A DNA stretch of 32,898 nt from positions 1 to 32,898 of the forward strand of contig JAKAMT010000015.1 of the NCBI GenBank assembly GCA_021812705.1, in the 5' to 3' direction. Origin of the DNA: Bacteroidota bacterium (GTDB lineage: Bacteria; Bacteroidota; Ignavibacteria; Ignavibacteriales; Melioribacteraceae). The position numbers were made by a program, and so were the translations under genes. Below, in pieces: positions 1 to 9,359 of this stretch. Positions within the stretch are counted from its first letter, which is position 1. Each line of letters starts with the position of its first letter. The notes under the pieces were generated by a model. It worked only from the letters and a program-made list of their open reading frames with translations, made no database searches and had not been told where the DNA came from.

Positions 1-3000
1 CCGCATCCCTATCATTATAACCGGCAAGAATAGTTCCCGCAATAAAATTGACATTTGTCGAGACATCAATTTTATATCCTGCGGCACCCACGACAGAGTT
101 CCAATTTGCCTGAAAGCTGCTTAGTGCTAAAGAAGTAGCCGCTGCAGATGCCGGAACACCAGAAGGATCTACCGCAGTAGTCAGATTAGTAACATTCGAA
201 TTACCGCTTGTTGCACTGGTGTTGTATGATCTAACTCGATAATAGTAATTAGTGCTGCCGTTAACACTGGAAATTGTAAGACTTACTACATTTCCAGCAT
301 CATAATTGTTATACACACCGACGAAACTTGAAAAATCTGAAGCGGATGAGACATCAATCCGGTAACCTGTTGCACCGGTAGAGGCTCCCCAATTGGCTTT
401 AAATGATGCGTTTGTAATTGAAGATGCCGCAGATGTCACAGGCGGAGCGGGTGCAGTAAGCAGAGTAACTATGTTTGAAACAGAACCGGTACCGCTGGCA
501 TTTGAAGCACTTACTCTGTAGTAATAAATTGTATTTGCACTCAATCCGGTTACTGATTTAGATGTACCGGTCGATGCATCATACGGATTGTATCCAGCAA
601 TATGAGAAGAAAAATCGGGAGTCGTTGAAATCTCCAGGTAATAATTATCTGTTCCTGTCGATGTTCCCCAGCTTGCAGTGAAAGCGGAGTTGGAGATCGA
701 AGATGCAGCGGAAGCTGCAGGTGCAGCAGGTTTTGTTAATGCAGTAATTGTATTTGAATTTCCGCTTGCCCTTCCGCCTAGAGATGATCTGACTCTGTAA
801 TAATAAGTAGAGCCGCTGGTCAATCCAGCAACGGTATAAGAAGCGGCGCTTCCGATATCTTTATTATCAAACCCGGCTAAAAAAGATGAAAAGTTTGAAG
901 CAGCAGATACATCCAATTTATAACTGTCAGCGCCGGCGCTGGCATTCCAGTTAGCCGTGAAATTCGTTTCCCCAAATGACGATGCATTAGTAGCCACCGG
1001 TGCAGAAGTGCCGGTCATTACAGAAGAATAACCGGAATTGTTGCTTAAACCGGAAGAATTTTCTGCCCGCACTCTATAAAAATAATTTGAATTCGCCGTC
1101 AGATTTGTGTTCACATCAATATAGCTGTTCGCACCAGCATCAACATCGCTCCAGTTCAGCACAGGTGAGGTAAATGCGGCATCCGTAGCAACATCGATAT
1201 AATATTTAGTTGCTCCGGTGGAAAGATTCCAGTTGGCCCTGAAACTTGTTGTCTGCACATTTGTAGCAGTTGCTATCACCGGATCTGAAGGAATCGTGAG
1301 CACTGTCCTTGTGTCTGAATCGCTGCTGGCACCGTTTGAATTAAATGATCTAACTCTGTAATAATAACTTATTCCTGATGATAAACCTGTTATAAATACA
1401 GATGTGGAATTTCCTACGTCTTGATTTTGAAATCCCGAAACGAAAGTACCCACATCAAAACCGCTTGTTGAAGAAACATCGAGAAAATATTTTGTTGCAC
1501 CGGTTACTGCGCCCCAATTTGCGGTAAATGAATTTTGAGTTATTGCAGTCGCTGCTAAAGTGGCCGGAGCCGCAGGTGCAGTGGTCAAACTCATATATGC
1601 GGAATTTGATCCGGTTCCGCTGCCGTTGTATGCTTTGACACGGTAATAATAAACTGTTCCGCTGTTCAATCCCGTTACATTTTTAGACGAGACATTATTC
1701 ACATCAAGATTATCATAGGAGAGAATCGTTCCCGTAAAATCTGAAGTAGTTGACACATCAATTTTGTACCCGGTGGCTCCAGTCGCCGTATTCCAATTCG
1801 CTTTGAAACTTGTAGACTGAATTTCTGTTGGCGTCAAAATTCCAGGCTCGGAAGGGAGGGTGATTGTACCTGTATATGAGGATGAAGCGCTGGTGCCGCT
1901 CTGATTCTTTGCTCTAACCTGATAATAATAATTTGTTCCGCCCGATAATCCGGAAACATTGTAGGATGTAACATTATTGACATATTTATTGTTAAATCCC
2001 GTTACAAAAGTTGTAAATGAATTATCGGTCGCCACATCTATATAATAACCGGAAGTTCCGGTAGAAGAATTCCAATTCGCAGTAAAATATGTTTCCCCGA
2101 CAGAAGTCGCGGATAATGTGGATGGAACCGCCGCAAGAGTTAGAACACTTACATTGCCGGAATTCGATACTGTAGATCCGCCATTGTATGCATGTACTCT
2201 GTAATAATATGTTGTACCGCCCGTTAATCCCGTTACAGGATAAGTTGTTACATTCAGAACATCCAGATGATCATATGTTCCCACGTACGATGCAAAATTG
2301 GAAACCGTTGAAACATCAATTTTATATCCTGTTGCACCGGCATCGGCATTCCAGTTCAAATTGAAACCGGTGGAAGTGATTGAAGTAGCGGCTGTAGCAT
2401 TCAATGTGCCGGCAGGATCTGCATTTGTTGCTTGTGTAATTGTACCGGAATTTGTGCTCGTACCGCCGGTGTTATATCCTTTTACACGATAATAATAAGT
2501 TGTTCCGCCAACCAATCCGGATATTGCGAATGAAGTCACATCTCCGACATCCAAATTATTATATCCGCTGACGAACGAAGAAAAATCATTCGCTGTGGAA
2601 AGATCCAATTTATATCCTGTAGCACCTGTTGACGAATTCCAATTTGCTGTTAATCCGTCGTTTGCAATCGCAGATGCAGCGGCAGATACGGGTGCATCCG
2701 GAACTGTTAAAACAGTAACAGTAGTTGAATTGGAACTGGTGCCGGACCCGTTGACTGCGCGGATTCGATAATAATAAGTCGTGCCTGCAGTAAGATTTGA
2801 ATTTACAGAATAAGTCGTAACCGCACCCACGTTCACATCTTCCCATCCGGTAACGAATGTCCCGAATCCTGATAAAGTTGACACATCCAATCTATAACTT
2901 GCAGCGCCCACTGAAGCACTCCAGTTAGCGCTGAAACTTGTTGAAAGAACCGCGGATGCCGGTGAAACTGCCGGCGGTTTTGGTATCCCTGCTGTAGTCT

Positions 3001-6000
3001 GCGGTGAAATTGTGCCCGATACACTGCTTGTTCCCGCCCTGTTATATGCAGATATTCTGTAATAATATTGCGTGCTGGAATTTAATCCGGTCACTGTGAA
3101 AGAAGTTACATTTCCTACATCCAAAGTATTGTAACCGCTAACAAAAGTCCCTGCTCCAAATCCGCTGTTCGTTGAAACATCCAGATAATATCCTGCGGCA
3201 CCTGCAGATGCGCTCCAGTTTGAAATGAAACTGTTGCTCGTTACAGATCCGGCGGCCTGCTCCGTTGGTGCTGCGGGAATTGTAACTACAGTAATGATTG
3301 ATGAATTTCCGTCTGTGCCGCTTGCGTTATATGCTTTAACTCTATAGTAATAACTAGTGCCCGCATTCAATCCGGTTATACTTTCAGATGTTACGTTACC
3401 AACATCTTTATTTTCATAAAGCCCCACAAAATTTCCTGCACCAAAAATTATATCTGTGGATACATCCAGCTTGTATCCTGTTGCTGAAGTCGATGAATTC
3501 CAGTTGGCATTAAATGCGTTTGCGGTAGTTCCGGTTGCAGCGGTTGAGACTGGCGCCGGCGGAAGAGTTAAAACTGTTCTGTCCGCAGAGTAAGGACTGC
3601 CTCCGCCCGCATTATATCCCTTAATCCGATAATAATAAGTTGTGCCCCCGGATAATGCCGTCACTAAATATGAAGTAACATTGCCCACATCTTTTCCGTT
3701 GTATCCGCTCAGATGAGAAGAAAAATCTGAAGCTGAAGAAACAAAAAGATAATAACCGGTTGAACCGGCAGACGACTGCCAGTTCGCAGTGAATTGGGTT
3801 AATGCCATATTTGTTGCCGCGTCGGAAGTCGGCGCCGCAGGTGCGGTAAGGGTTGTGATATATGAAGAATTGTTACTTGTTCCGTAGTCGTTGTATGCAT
3901 AAATCCGATAATAATAATTCGTGTTTTCCGTAAGACCTGAAACTGCATAAGTTAATACATTGCCTACATCTTTTGGATCATAACCGGCAACGAGTGCGGT
4001 AAATCCGGAATTAGTAGAGATTTCTAATTTATATCCAGAAGCTCCGGATACGCTGTTCCAATTTGCAGTAAGGTCGGTAGATGTTACAGAAGAAGCAGAG
4101 GCATTGATCGGCGCAACAGGTAGCGTTCCGTAAGTAATAACAATTGAATTACTGCTTGAACCGCCGGCATTGTAGGCTCTTATTCTATAATAATAAGCGG
4201 TTCCGGGGCTGAGATTTGATGCAACAGAATAAGTGACCACATTGCCAACATCCCGTCCGTTATAACCCGTCACAAATGTGCCGGCACCGAAATTTGAATC
4301 AGTTGATACATCGATAAGGTAACCATCTGCGCTTGCAGACGCAGTCCAATTTGCGGAGAAACTGGATGAGGATGAAGCTGAACCGGCCGTTGCCACTGGC
4401 GGAAGGGGTGCAGTAACTAATGAGATTACATTCGACTGGTCCGATGTACCGCTTGTATTATTTGATCGCACACGGAAATAATAATTTGTTGCGGCGGTCA
4501 AATTTGTATTTACATTCATACTTAAATTATTTCCGGCATCAACATTTTCCCAACCAGTAACAAACGAAGTGAAAGTATTGTCGGTTGCTACATCCAAATA
4601 ATATTTTGCAGCCCCTTCGGAGGCATTCCAATTCGCAGTGAAACTAGTTTGTGCTACTGAAGATGCAGCAGTTGCAACAGGATTTGGAGAGATCAATAAA
4701 ACAGAGGTTACATTTGAACTGACTGTTGTGTCAGTCGCATTCATTGCCCTCACCCGGTAATAATAGGTTTTGCCGGCAGCTAAATTGGAATTAACACTGT
4801 AAGAGATAACATTTCCGACTGAGACATTATTCCAGCCGGTTACAAAATTTGTGAATAGATTATCACTTGCCACATCCAGAAAATAATTTGTTGCGGAGAG
4901 AGCGGCATTCCATTTTGCAGTGAATGAAGTTTGAGTCATCGATACCGCATCTATAGTGACTGGATCCGGAGGTGTAGTTAAAACGGTTATCGATCCCGAA
5001 TTGCCGCTTGTACCGCTTGCATTTGCTGATCTAACATGGTAATAATATGTTTTTCCGCCCGCGATATTTGTTGAAACTGAATATGCGGTTACATTTCCGA
5101 CATCAACATTCTCCCATCCTGATACAAAGGTTGAGAAGCCCGCATCTTCGGATACATCCAAATAATATTTTGAGGCGCCTGTAGAAGCATTCCAGTTGGC
5201 GCCGAATGATGTTGTTAATATATTTCCCGCGGCAACGGATACAGGATTTGGAGGGATTGTAATTAAATTAATTGTACCCGAATTGCTGCTTGCATTAGAT
5301 CCGTTTGTGGCTCTCAATCTGTAAAAATATTCTGTACCAGCAGTCAAATTGGTGTTAACCGAATAAGTTGTAACATTCCCAACATTCAGATTGGAATAAC
5401 CGCTAACGAGTGTGCCGGCGGCAAAAGAAGAGTTTGTCGCCACGTCTAAAAAATAGCCCGTAGCTCCAAGCGATAAATTCCAATTTGCGCTAAAACTGGT
5501 TTGCGCCAGATTAGTTGCAGATGTAACATCGGGCGCAGCCGGAGCCGTAACTGCTGTGATAGAATTAGAATAATCGCTGGATCCGTTGCCGTTGTAAGCG
5601 ATTATTTTGTAGTAATAGGTTGTGTTGCCGGTTAATCCTGTAATATTATAATATAATACGTTGCCGACATTTTTATTCCAGAATCCCGTGACGGAATCCG
5701 AAGCGGCAAAACCGGAATTAGTTGCAACAAACAATTTATAACCGGTGGCCGTGGATGTAATGTTCCAATTTGCCCTGAATGAAATATTGTTGATATTTGT
5801 GGCATCTGCGGCCACTGGATTCGGAGGAGCAGTCAGTATTTGAATTACATTTGAGTAGTCCGTTGTGCAGTCGGTGTCGTATGCTCTGACTCTGAAATAA
5901 TAATTTGTACCCGCAGCTAAATTTGAATTGACGGGATATGACGTTACATTTCCAACGTTAAGATTTGAATACCCGCTGACCAGATTAGTAAAATTTACAT

Positions 6001-6310
6001 CGGTTGCCACGTCGATCAGGTAGCCGGTTGAATAACTAACGCTGTTCCAATTTGCAGTAAAACTTGTTTGAGTAATTGATGTAGCAGCCAACGCTACAGG
6101 GTCAAGGACCAAAGGCAGCCAGTTAAAAGTTCCTGTTCCCCTGAGAGATCCATTACGGCTTCCTGCGGAAATATTACTTCCACCTGTCCCCGAATTTATT
6201 GTTATATAGGAGCCCCTGCCGACCGTAACAGAACTTTGGGCAGATAAATTCTGTATCAGAATTCCAAGAAGAAAAATTGAAAGATAACGGACGAATCCCG
6301 TTCGGTTCAT
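1..6310 (-). CDS. Giant secreted protein of tandem fibronectin type III domains (3' end outside window)
   Basis: The frame stays open from the ATG at 6310 to the left edge, giving about 2,103 residues without a stop; the C-terminus is missing. It begins with a signal peptide (MNRTGFVRYLSIFLLGILIQ, cleavage probably near NLSA-Q), then about 45 residues rich in Gly, Ser and Asn. After that come 21 tandem FN3 domains of about 94 residues each and the start of a 22nd. Every unit repeats the same landmarks: a TSFTANWN-like first strand, a YFLDVAT-like strand, a GWENVDVGNVTSY-like turn, then an AGTTYYYRVRAYN-like strand. The YYYRVR block recurs at roughly 280-bp spacing, for example near 5893, 5611, 5320 and 5037, down to 239. 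The start is 8 bp after the stop of the S74 gene, with no clear Shine-Dalgarno site, so the two are probably co-transcribed. The likely role is an extracellular adhesin or stalk. A T9SS or other anchoring domain would be expected at the unseen C-terminus (inference). No catalytic domain is visible. Confidence 0.9.
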   Translation of the reverse strand, partial: MNRTGFVRYLSIFLLGILIQNLSAQSSVTVGRGSYITINSGTGGSNISAGSRNGSLRGTGTFNWLPLVLDPVALAATSITQTSFTANWNSVSYSTGYLIDVATDVNFTNLVSGYSNLNVGNVTSYPVNSNLAAGTNYYFRVRAYDTDCTTDYSNVIQILTAPPNPVAADATNINNISFRANWNITSTATGYKLFVATNSGFAASDSVTGFWNKNVGNVLYYNITGLTGNTTYYYKIIAYNGNGSSDYSNSITAVTAPAAPDVTSATNLAQTSFSANWNLSLGATGYFLDVATNSSFAAGTLVSGYSNLNVGNVTTYSVNTNLTAGTEYFYRLRATNGSNASSNSGTINLITIPPNPVSVAAGNILTTSFGANWNASTGASKYYLDVSEDAGFSTFVSGWENVDVGNVTAYSVSTNIAGGKTYYYHVRSANASGTSGNSGSITVLTTPPDPVTIDAVSMTQTSFTAKWNAALSATNYFLDVASDNLFTNFVTGWNNVSVGNVISYSVNSNLAAGKTYYYRVRAMNATDTTVSSNVTSVLLISPNPVATAASSVAQTSFTANWNASEGAAKYYLDVATDNTFTSFVTGWENVDAGNNLSMNVNTNLTAATNYYFRVRSNNTSGTSDQSNVISLVTAPLPPVATAGSASSSSSFSANWTASASADGYLIDVSTDSNFGAGTFVTGYNGRDVGNVVTYSVASNLSPGTAYYYRIRAYNAGGSSSNSIVITYGTLPVAPINASASSVTSTDLTANWNSVSGASGYKLEISTNSGFTALVAGYDPKDVGNVLTYAVSGLTENTNYYYRIYAYNDYGTSNNSSYITTLTAPAAPTSDAATNMALTQFTANWQSSAGSTGYYLFVSSASDFSSHLSGYNGKDVGNVTSYLVTALSGGTTYYYRIKGYNAGGGSPYSADRTVLTLPPAPVSTAATGTTANAFNANWNSSTSATGYKLDVSTDIIFGAGNFVGLYENKDVGNVTSESITGLNAGTSYYYRVKAYNASGTDGNSSIITVVTIPAAPTEQAAGSVTSNSFISNWSASAGAAGYYLDVSTNSGFGAGTFVSGYNTLDVGNVTSFTVTGLNSSTQYYYRISAYNRAGTSSVSGTISPQTTAGIPKPPAVSPASAVLSTSFSANWSASVGAASYRLDVSTLSGFGTFVTGWEDVNVGAVTTYSVNSNLTAGTTYYYRIRAVNGSGTSSNSTTVTVLTVPDAPVSAAASAIANDGLTANWNSSTGATGYKLDLSTANDFSSFVSGYNNLDVGDVTSFAISGLVGGTTYYYRVKGYNTGGTSTNSGTITQATNADPAGTLNATAATSITSTGFNLNWNADAGATGYKIDVSTVSNFASYVGTYDHLDVLNVTTYPVTGLTGGTTYYYRVHAYNGGSTVSNSGNVSVLTLAAVPSTLSATSVGETYFTANWNSSTGTSGYYIDVATDNSFTTFVTGFNNKYVNNVTSYNVSGLSGGTNYYYQVRAKNQSGTSASSSYTGTITLPSEPGILTPTEIQSTSFKANWNTATGATGYKIDVSTTSDFTGTILSYDNLDVNNVSSKNVTGLNSGTVYYYRVKAYNGSGTGSNSAYMSLTTAPAAPATLAATAITQNSFTANWGAVTGATKYFLDVSSTSGFDVGTFVSGFQNQDVGNSTSVFITGLSSGISYYYRVRSFNSNGASSDSDTRTVLTIPSDPVIATATNVQTTSFRANWNLSTGATKYYIDVATDAAFTSPVLNWSDVDAGANSYIDVNTNLTANSNYFYRVRAENSSGLSNNSGYSSVMTGTSAPVATNASSFGETNFTANWNASAGADSYKLDVSAASNFSSFLAGFDNKDIGSAASYTVAGLTSGSTYYYRVRSSLGGRASGNSNTITALTKPAAPAASAASSISNSAFTASWGTSTGTDNYYLEISTTPDFSSHIAGYNPYDASTGTSKSVTGLSANTIYYYRVSASNASGTGSVSNIVTLLTAPAPPVTSAASSITNASFKANWGASTGATGYRIDVSSASDFSSFVGVYNNYDAGNVVSLTISSVNGSTNYYYRVRSYNTSATSGNSNVTNLTTAVDPSGVPASAAATSLALSSFQANWNSVVGAAGYKIDVSTNVNFIAGTILAGYNDRDA

Positions 6311-6318
6311 AATTTAAT

Positions 6319-7527
6319 TTATTTAATGCTGACCGTTTGAAATAGATTATTTTTTTTCTGATTTTTTTCTTTTGCAGAACCGGTTTGCACGGAAAGCTTC
6401 TCTTTCAGATTCCGGATTGCAGCAAGTTCTTCTTCAATTTTATCCAGAGCTGATAATTTTTCTTTTAATTTTTGATTTTCTAAAATAAGTTGAGCGTTTT
6501 GAATTTTAATTTCATCAATCATTTTTTTCATTTCGCTGGTCCTTTTTTCAAGGGCCTGCACGCCGGCAAAATTTACACCGTCAATTGATATTGTGCTGAT
6601 TCCTAAACTGTCGTCGCCGTTAAGATGAAACGCTGCATAAAAATCCTGAGCCATTGGGCCCATGTATCTGACAGAAGTATCCGTTCTTTTATAATTCCAG
6701 GTCGTTACAGGAATTTTACTGATCTTGGATAAAAGCGATTCGCCATCAACGGATTGAAAATTTTCTTTTTTGTTCCGGTCAGAATAATTTGACCAGCCGC
6801 TCTGTCCGTGTCGCATATAAACGCCGGCAGTGGAATCCGGGTAAGATGACCAAAATCTGTATCCCCCGCTGAAACGCATTGTCAGCTGATTATCTGCGCT
6901 TGCGTATGCAGTCTGAAAATATGTGTCGTCACCAATTACCACCGACCCATCCTTATAATTAGTGTCTGCACCGGCTCCGATAGCAATTGAATAGATTCCC
7001 GATGCATAAACTTGAGTTCCAATCGCAATTGCATGAGTTCCGCTAGCCTGCGAATAAGATCCCATCGACCAGGAGTAGTCACCGAGAGCTTTACAATAAG
7101 CGCCGAATGCATATGAGGCCGTCCCGGTAGCCCGCGGCTGATAACCCATAGCATATGAATATAAAGCTAATTTTGGAACACTAGAACCATCATCATCCCA
7201 CCATGTAGTTTCTGCCATACCTACTCTTAATGCACCTTTTCTGGGATACCAGTGAAATCTCATTCCCGCTCCCAATTGTCTTGCAGTTCCGGTATTAGCG
7301 GTGCCCCTTACAAGAAGTCCCTCCGTTCCTCCTATTTCCAACTGCGCTTTGGGGTCTGTTATATTACTACCTATGCCGACTAAGCCGGTTGCCTGCTTTA
7401 TAACCATGAAGATATTTGTGGCATCTTTAACATAATAGAGACCGCCGCTTGCTAATGTATTGGTGATATCTTGAGCAAAAATGGAAGAATAAAAAAATAA
7501 TGTGACAAAGATGGCGAGCTTTTTCAT
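6319..7527 (-). CDS. Secreted protein with YadA-like head repeats and S74 intramolecular chaperone (endosialidase-type) domain
   Basis: The protein has 402 residues from the ATG at 7527, which has a TAGGAG Shine-Dalgarno 7 nt upstream and begins a good signal peptide (MKKLAIFVTLFFYSSIFA-Q). The frame extends further upstream only from a TTG with no support. Residues about 118-198 carry left-handed head repeats of the YadA/haemagglutinin kind (SYAMGY, SYAFGA, SWSMGS, AIAIGT, SIAIGA). From residue 249 the sequence SDRNKKENF, then WNYK and YMGPMAQDFYAAF, matches the peptidase S74 chaperone of endosialidase tailspikes. In that family the Ser of the SD motif and the Lys five residues later form the self-cleavage dyad; here they are Ser249 and Lys254. 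A predicted coiled coil of about 60 residues follows and ends in a Lys-rich tail. Family knowledge suggests folding as a homotrimer and release of the chaperone. It is a bacterial surface protein rather than a phage fibre, since it has a signal peptide and no phage neighbours. Confidence 0.85.
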   Translation of the reverse strand: MKKLAIFVTLFFYSSIFAQDITNTLASGGLYYVKDATNIFMVIKQATGLVGIGSNITDPKAQLEIGGTEGLLVRGTANTGTARQLGAGMRFHWYPRKGALRVGMAETTWWDDDGSSVPKLALYSYAMGYQPRATGTASYAFGAYCKALGDYSWSMGSYSQASGTHAIAIGTQVYASGIYSIAIGAGADTNYKDGSVVIGDDTYFQTAYASADNQLTMRFSGGYRFWSSYPDSTAGVYMRHGQSGWSNYSDRNKKENFQSVDGESLLSKISKIPVTTWNYKRTDTSVRYMGPMAQDFYAAFHLNGDDSLGISTISIDGVNFAGVQALEKRTSEMKKMIDEIKIQNAQLILENQKLKEKLSALDKIEEELAAIRNLKEKLSVQTGSAKEKNQKKNNLFQTVSIK

Positions 7528-7534
7528 CTGAGTG

Positions 7535-7540
7535 CTCCTA
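7535..7540 (-). promoter_or_regulatory. Shine-Dalgarno site fixing the start of the S74 protein
   Basis: The minus strand reads TAGGAG, then 7 nt, then ATG at 7527. This favours the internal ATG over the upstream in-frame TTG at 7578 and puts a signal peptide at the N-terminus. Confidence 0.7.
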
Positions 7541-7758
7541 AAGAAATAATAAACTTTGAAATATATTTTGCGAGACAAATTTTTCTGAAGATTAGTAGCG
7601 AGACTGAATGAGAGTTCATAAAATCCATTCCCATATTAATTGAGCTACAAATTTAAAATGGTTAAAACCCTCTTGATTTAATTTAATAAAAGTTTTATTC
7701 AGATAACAATGTCCAAATCACAAATATTTTGCTCCCCAAAGTTGTGAATCTCTATAGA

Positions 7759-9315
7759 TCAGAGTCCAATAAAGTGATTTACAGATTCTGCGCACCTTTC
7801 ACCGTCGATGGCGGCAGAAACTATGCCGCCTGCATAGCCCGCCCCTTCCCCGCACGGAAATAGCCCGTCCAAATCCGGACTCATGAGAGAAATATTTTCA
7901 CGAGGAATTCTGATAGGTGAGCTGGTTCTGGTCTCTGCGGCAAGTATTTGCGCTTCTTCGGTAAAATATCCGCGCATTTTTTTATCGAACAAAAGTAAGC
8001 CGCGGCTTAATCCCTCGACAATGTTTTTGGGAAGAATCTCATGAAGAGGAGAGTTGACCAGTCCCGGTATATAAGATGATTCAGGAAGAGTAGCAGATTT
8101 TTTTTCCTTCACAAAGTCTGTAATTCTTTGAGCCGGAGCTTTTTGCGAAGATCCCCCGGCTTCGAATGCAATCCTTTCTATTTTTTTCTGATATTCCAAT
8201 CCGGCAAACACTCCATGTGAACGGAATTCTGCCCAGTCTTTTTCCCCCACACTTACCACCAATCCTGAGTTTGCAAATTTAGAATCGCGTCTTGATACGC
8301 TCATTCCGTTCAGGACCAGTTCTCCGGGAGCTGTAGAGGCCGGAATTATAATTCCGCCGGGACACATGCAAAACGAATAGACTCCATTTCCGTCTATCTG
8401 GCATGTCAAAGCATAATTTGAAGCAGGCAAATTTTGAGGACGCACTTTGGAGTGATACTGAATTTCATCTATCAAATTTTGAGGATGTTCAATTCTCACA
8501 CCGGCTGCAAACGGTTTGGATTCTATATTGATTTTTTTATCGTGAAGCAGATAATAGATATCTCTTGCCGAGTGCCCTGTAGCGAGAATCACCGCGTCAG
8601 AAATAAATTCTTTACTACCGTTTACTATTACGCCCCGGATTTTTTTTTCTTGAAGAATAAAATCTGTTACTCGTGAATCAAAGTGTATCTCTCCTCCGCA
8701 ATTAAGAATAGTTTCACGGATCGATCTGACTACCTGCGGAAGAATATTGGATCCTATATGAGGATGTGCGTCAATCATTATTTCGCGGGGCGAACCGTGC
8801 TGAACCAAAACATTCAGGATTCTGCTCACGTCGCCCCTCTTTGTAGAGCGTGTATAAAGTTTGCCGTCGCTGTACGTGCCGGCTCCTCCTTCACCAAAGC
8901 AGTAGTTCGAATCTGGATTGACCTCTCCGAATTGCTGAATAGCGCGAAGATCCCTGCGCCGGGACTGAACATCTTTTCCGCGTTCAAAAATAACGGGTTT
9001 TATTCCGAGCTCAATAAGCTTAAGGGCGGCAAACATTCCGGCCGGTCCAAACCCAATTATTATAGTACTCCTTTTCCCATTCACGGGAGTAAATTTGACC
9101 GGAGAGAAAAATTCTTCTGCCGGTTCTCCAAGATAGACCAAAGCCTTTGCTCTGAAGATCGGATTTTTACTTCTGGCATCCACAGATCTTCTTATAATTG
9201 CGACCGCGGTAATTTCATCTGCGTTTTTTTTCAGCCGGGCAGCCGCAAGTTTTTTATGGTAGCTATAATCGTTTATAAACTCGGGAGGGATTATAAGTTC
9301 AGTTTCAATTTTCAT
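7759..9315 (-). CDS. FAD-dependent dehydrogenase of the COG2509 family
   Basis: A 518-residue flavoprotein. A GFGPAG dinucleotide-binding loop (residues 88-93) follows an N-terminal domain of about 80 residues, the arrangement typical of COG2509 proteins. Next come FERGKDVQSRRRD, the family block CFGEGGAGTYSDGKL, a second nucleotide-site strand (AVILATGHSARD) and a C-terminal FAD-contacting block (LFPCGEGAGYAGGI). Family members are cytosolic and their substrate is unknown, so no reaction is assigned. The start is the ATG at 9315, preceded by GAGGACAC. The gene stands alone: about 230 nt separate it from the S74 gene downstream, and the 44-nt gap to the SDR gene upstream would allow co-transcription. 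It resembles geranylgeranyl-reductase and HI0933-like flavoproteins only in the FAD fold. Confidence 0.88.
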   Translation of the reverse strand: MKIETELIIPPEFINDYSYHKKLAAARLKKNADEITAVAIIRRSVDARSKNPIFRAKALVYLGEPAEEFFSPVKFTPVNGKRSTIIIGFGPAGMFAALKLIELGIKPVIFERGKDVQSRRRDLRAIQQFGEVNPDSNYCFGEGGAGTYSDGKLYTRSTKRGDVSRILNVLVQHGSPREIMIDAHPHIGSNILPQVVRSIRETILNCGGEIHFDSRVTDFILQEKKIRGVIVNGSKEFISDAVILATGHSARDIYYLLHDKKINIESKPFAAGVRIEHPQNLIDEIQYHSKVRPQNLPASNYALTCQIDGNGVYSFCMCPGGIIIPASTAPGELVLNGMSVSRRDSKFANSGLVVSVGEKDWAEFRSHGVFAGLEYQKKIERIAFEAGGSSQKAPAQRITDFVKEKKSATLPESSYIPGLVNSPLHEILPKNIVEGLSRGLLLFDKKMRGYFTEEAQILAAETRTSSPIRIPRENISLMSPDLDGLFPCGEGAGYAGGIVSAAIDGERCAESVNHFIGL

Positions 9316-9359
9316 TGTGTCCTCTGTTTTGAGGAAAAATTAATAAATCTATTTTAGTC

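Noticed and set aside
1-6300. Regularly spaced similar sequences that could suggest a CRISPR or a DNA tandem repeat array
   Set aside because: The period (about 280 bp) equals one FN3 domain, the DNA copies are diverged and one minus-strand frame stays open throughout. It is protein-level repetition.
6319-7527. Prophage tail-fibre gene, based on the S74 domain
   Set aside because: It has a signal peptide, a bacterial surface-protein neighbour and no phage structural, lysis or integrase genes nearby.
8683-9357. 224-residue open frame on the plus strand
   Set aside because: It lies antisense within the COG2509 flavoprotein gene, shows no domain and has shadow-like composition.
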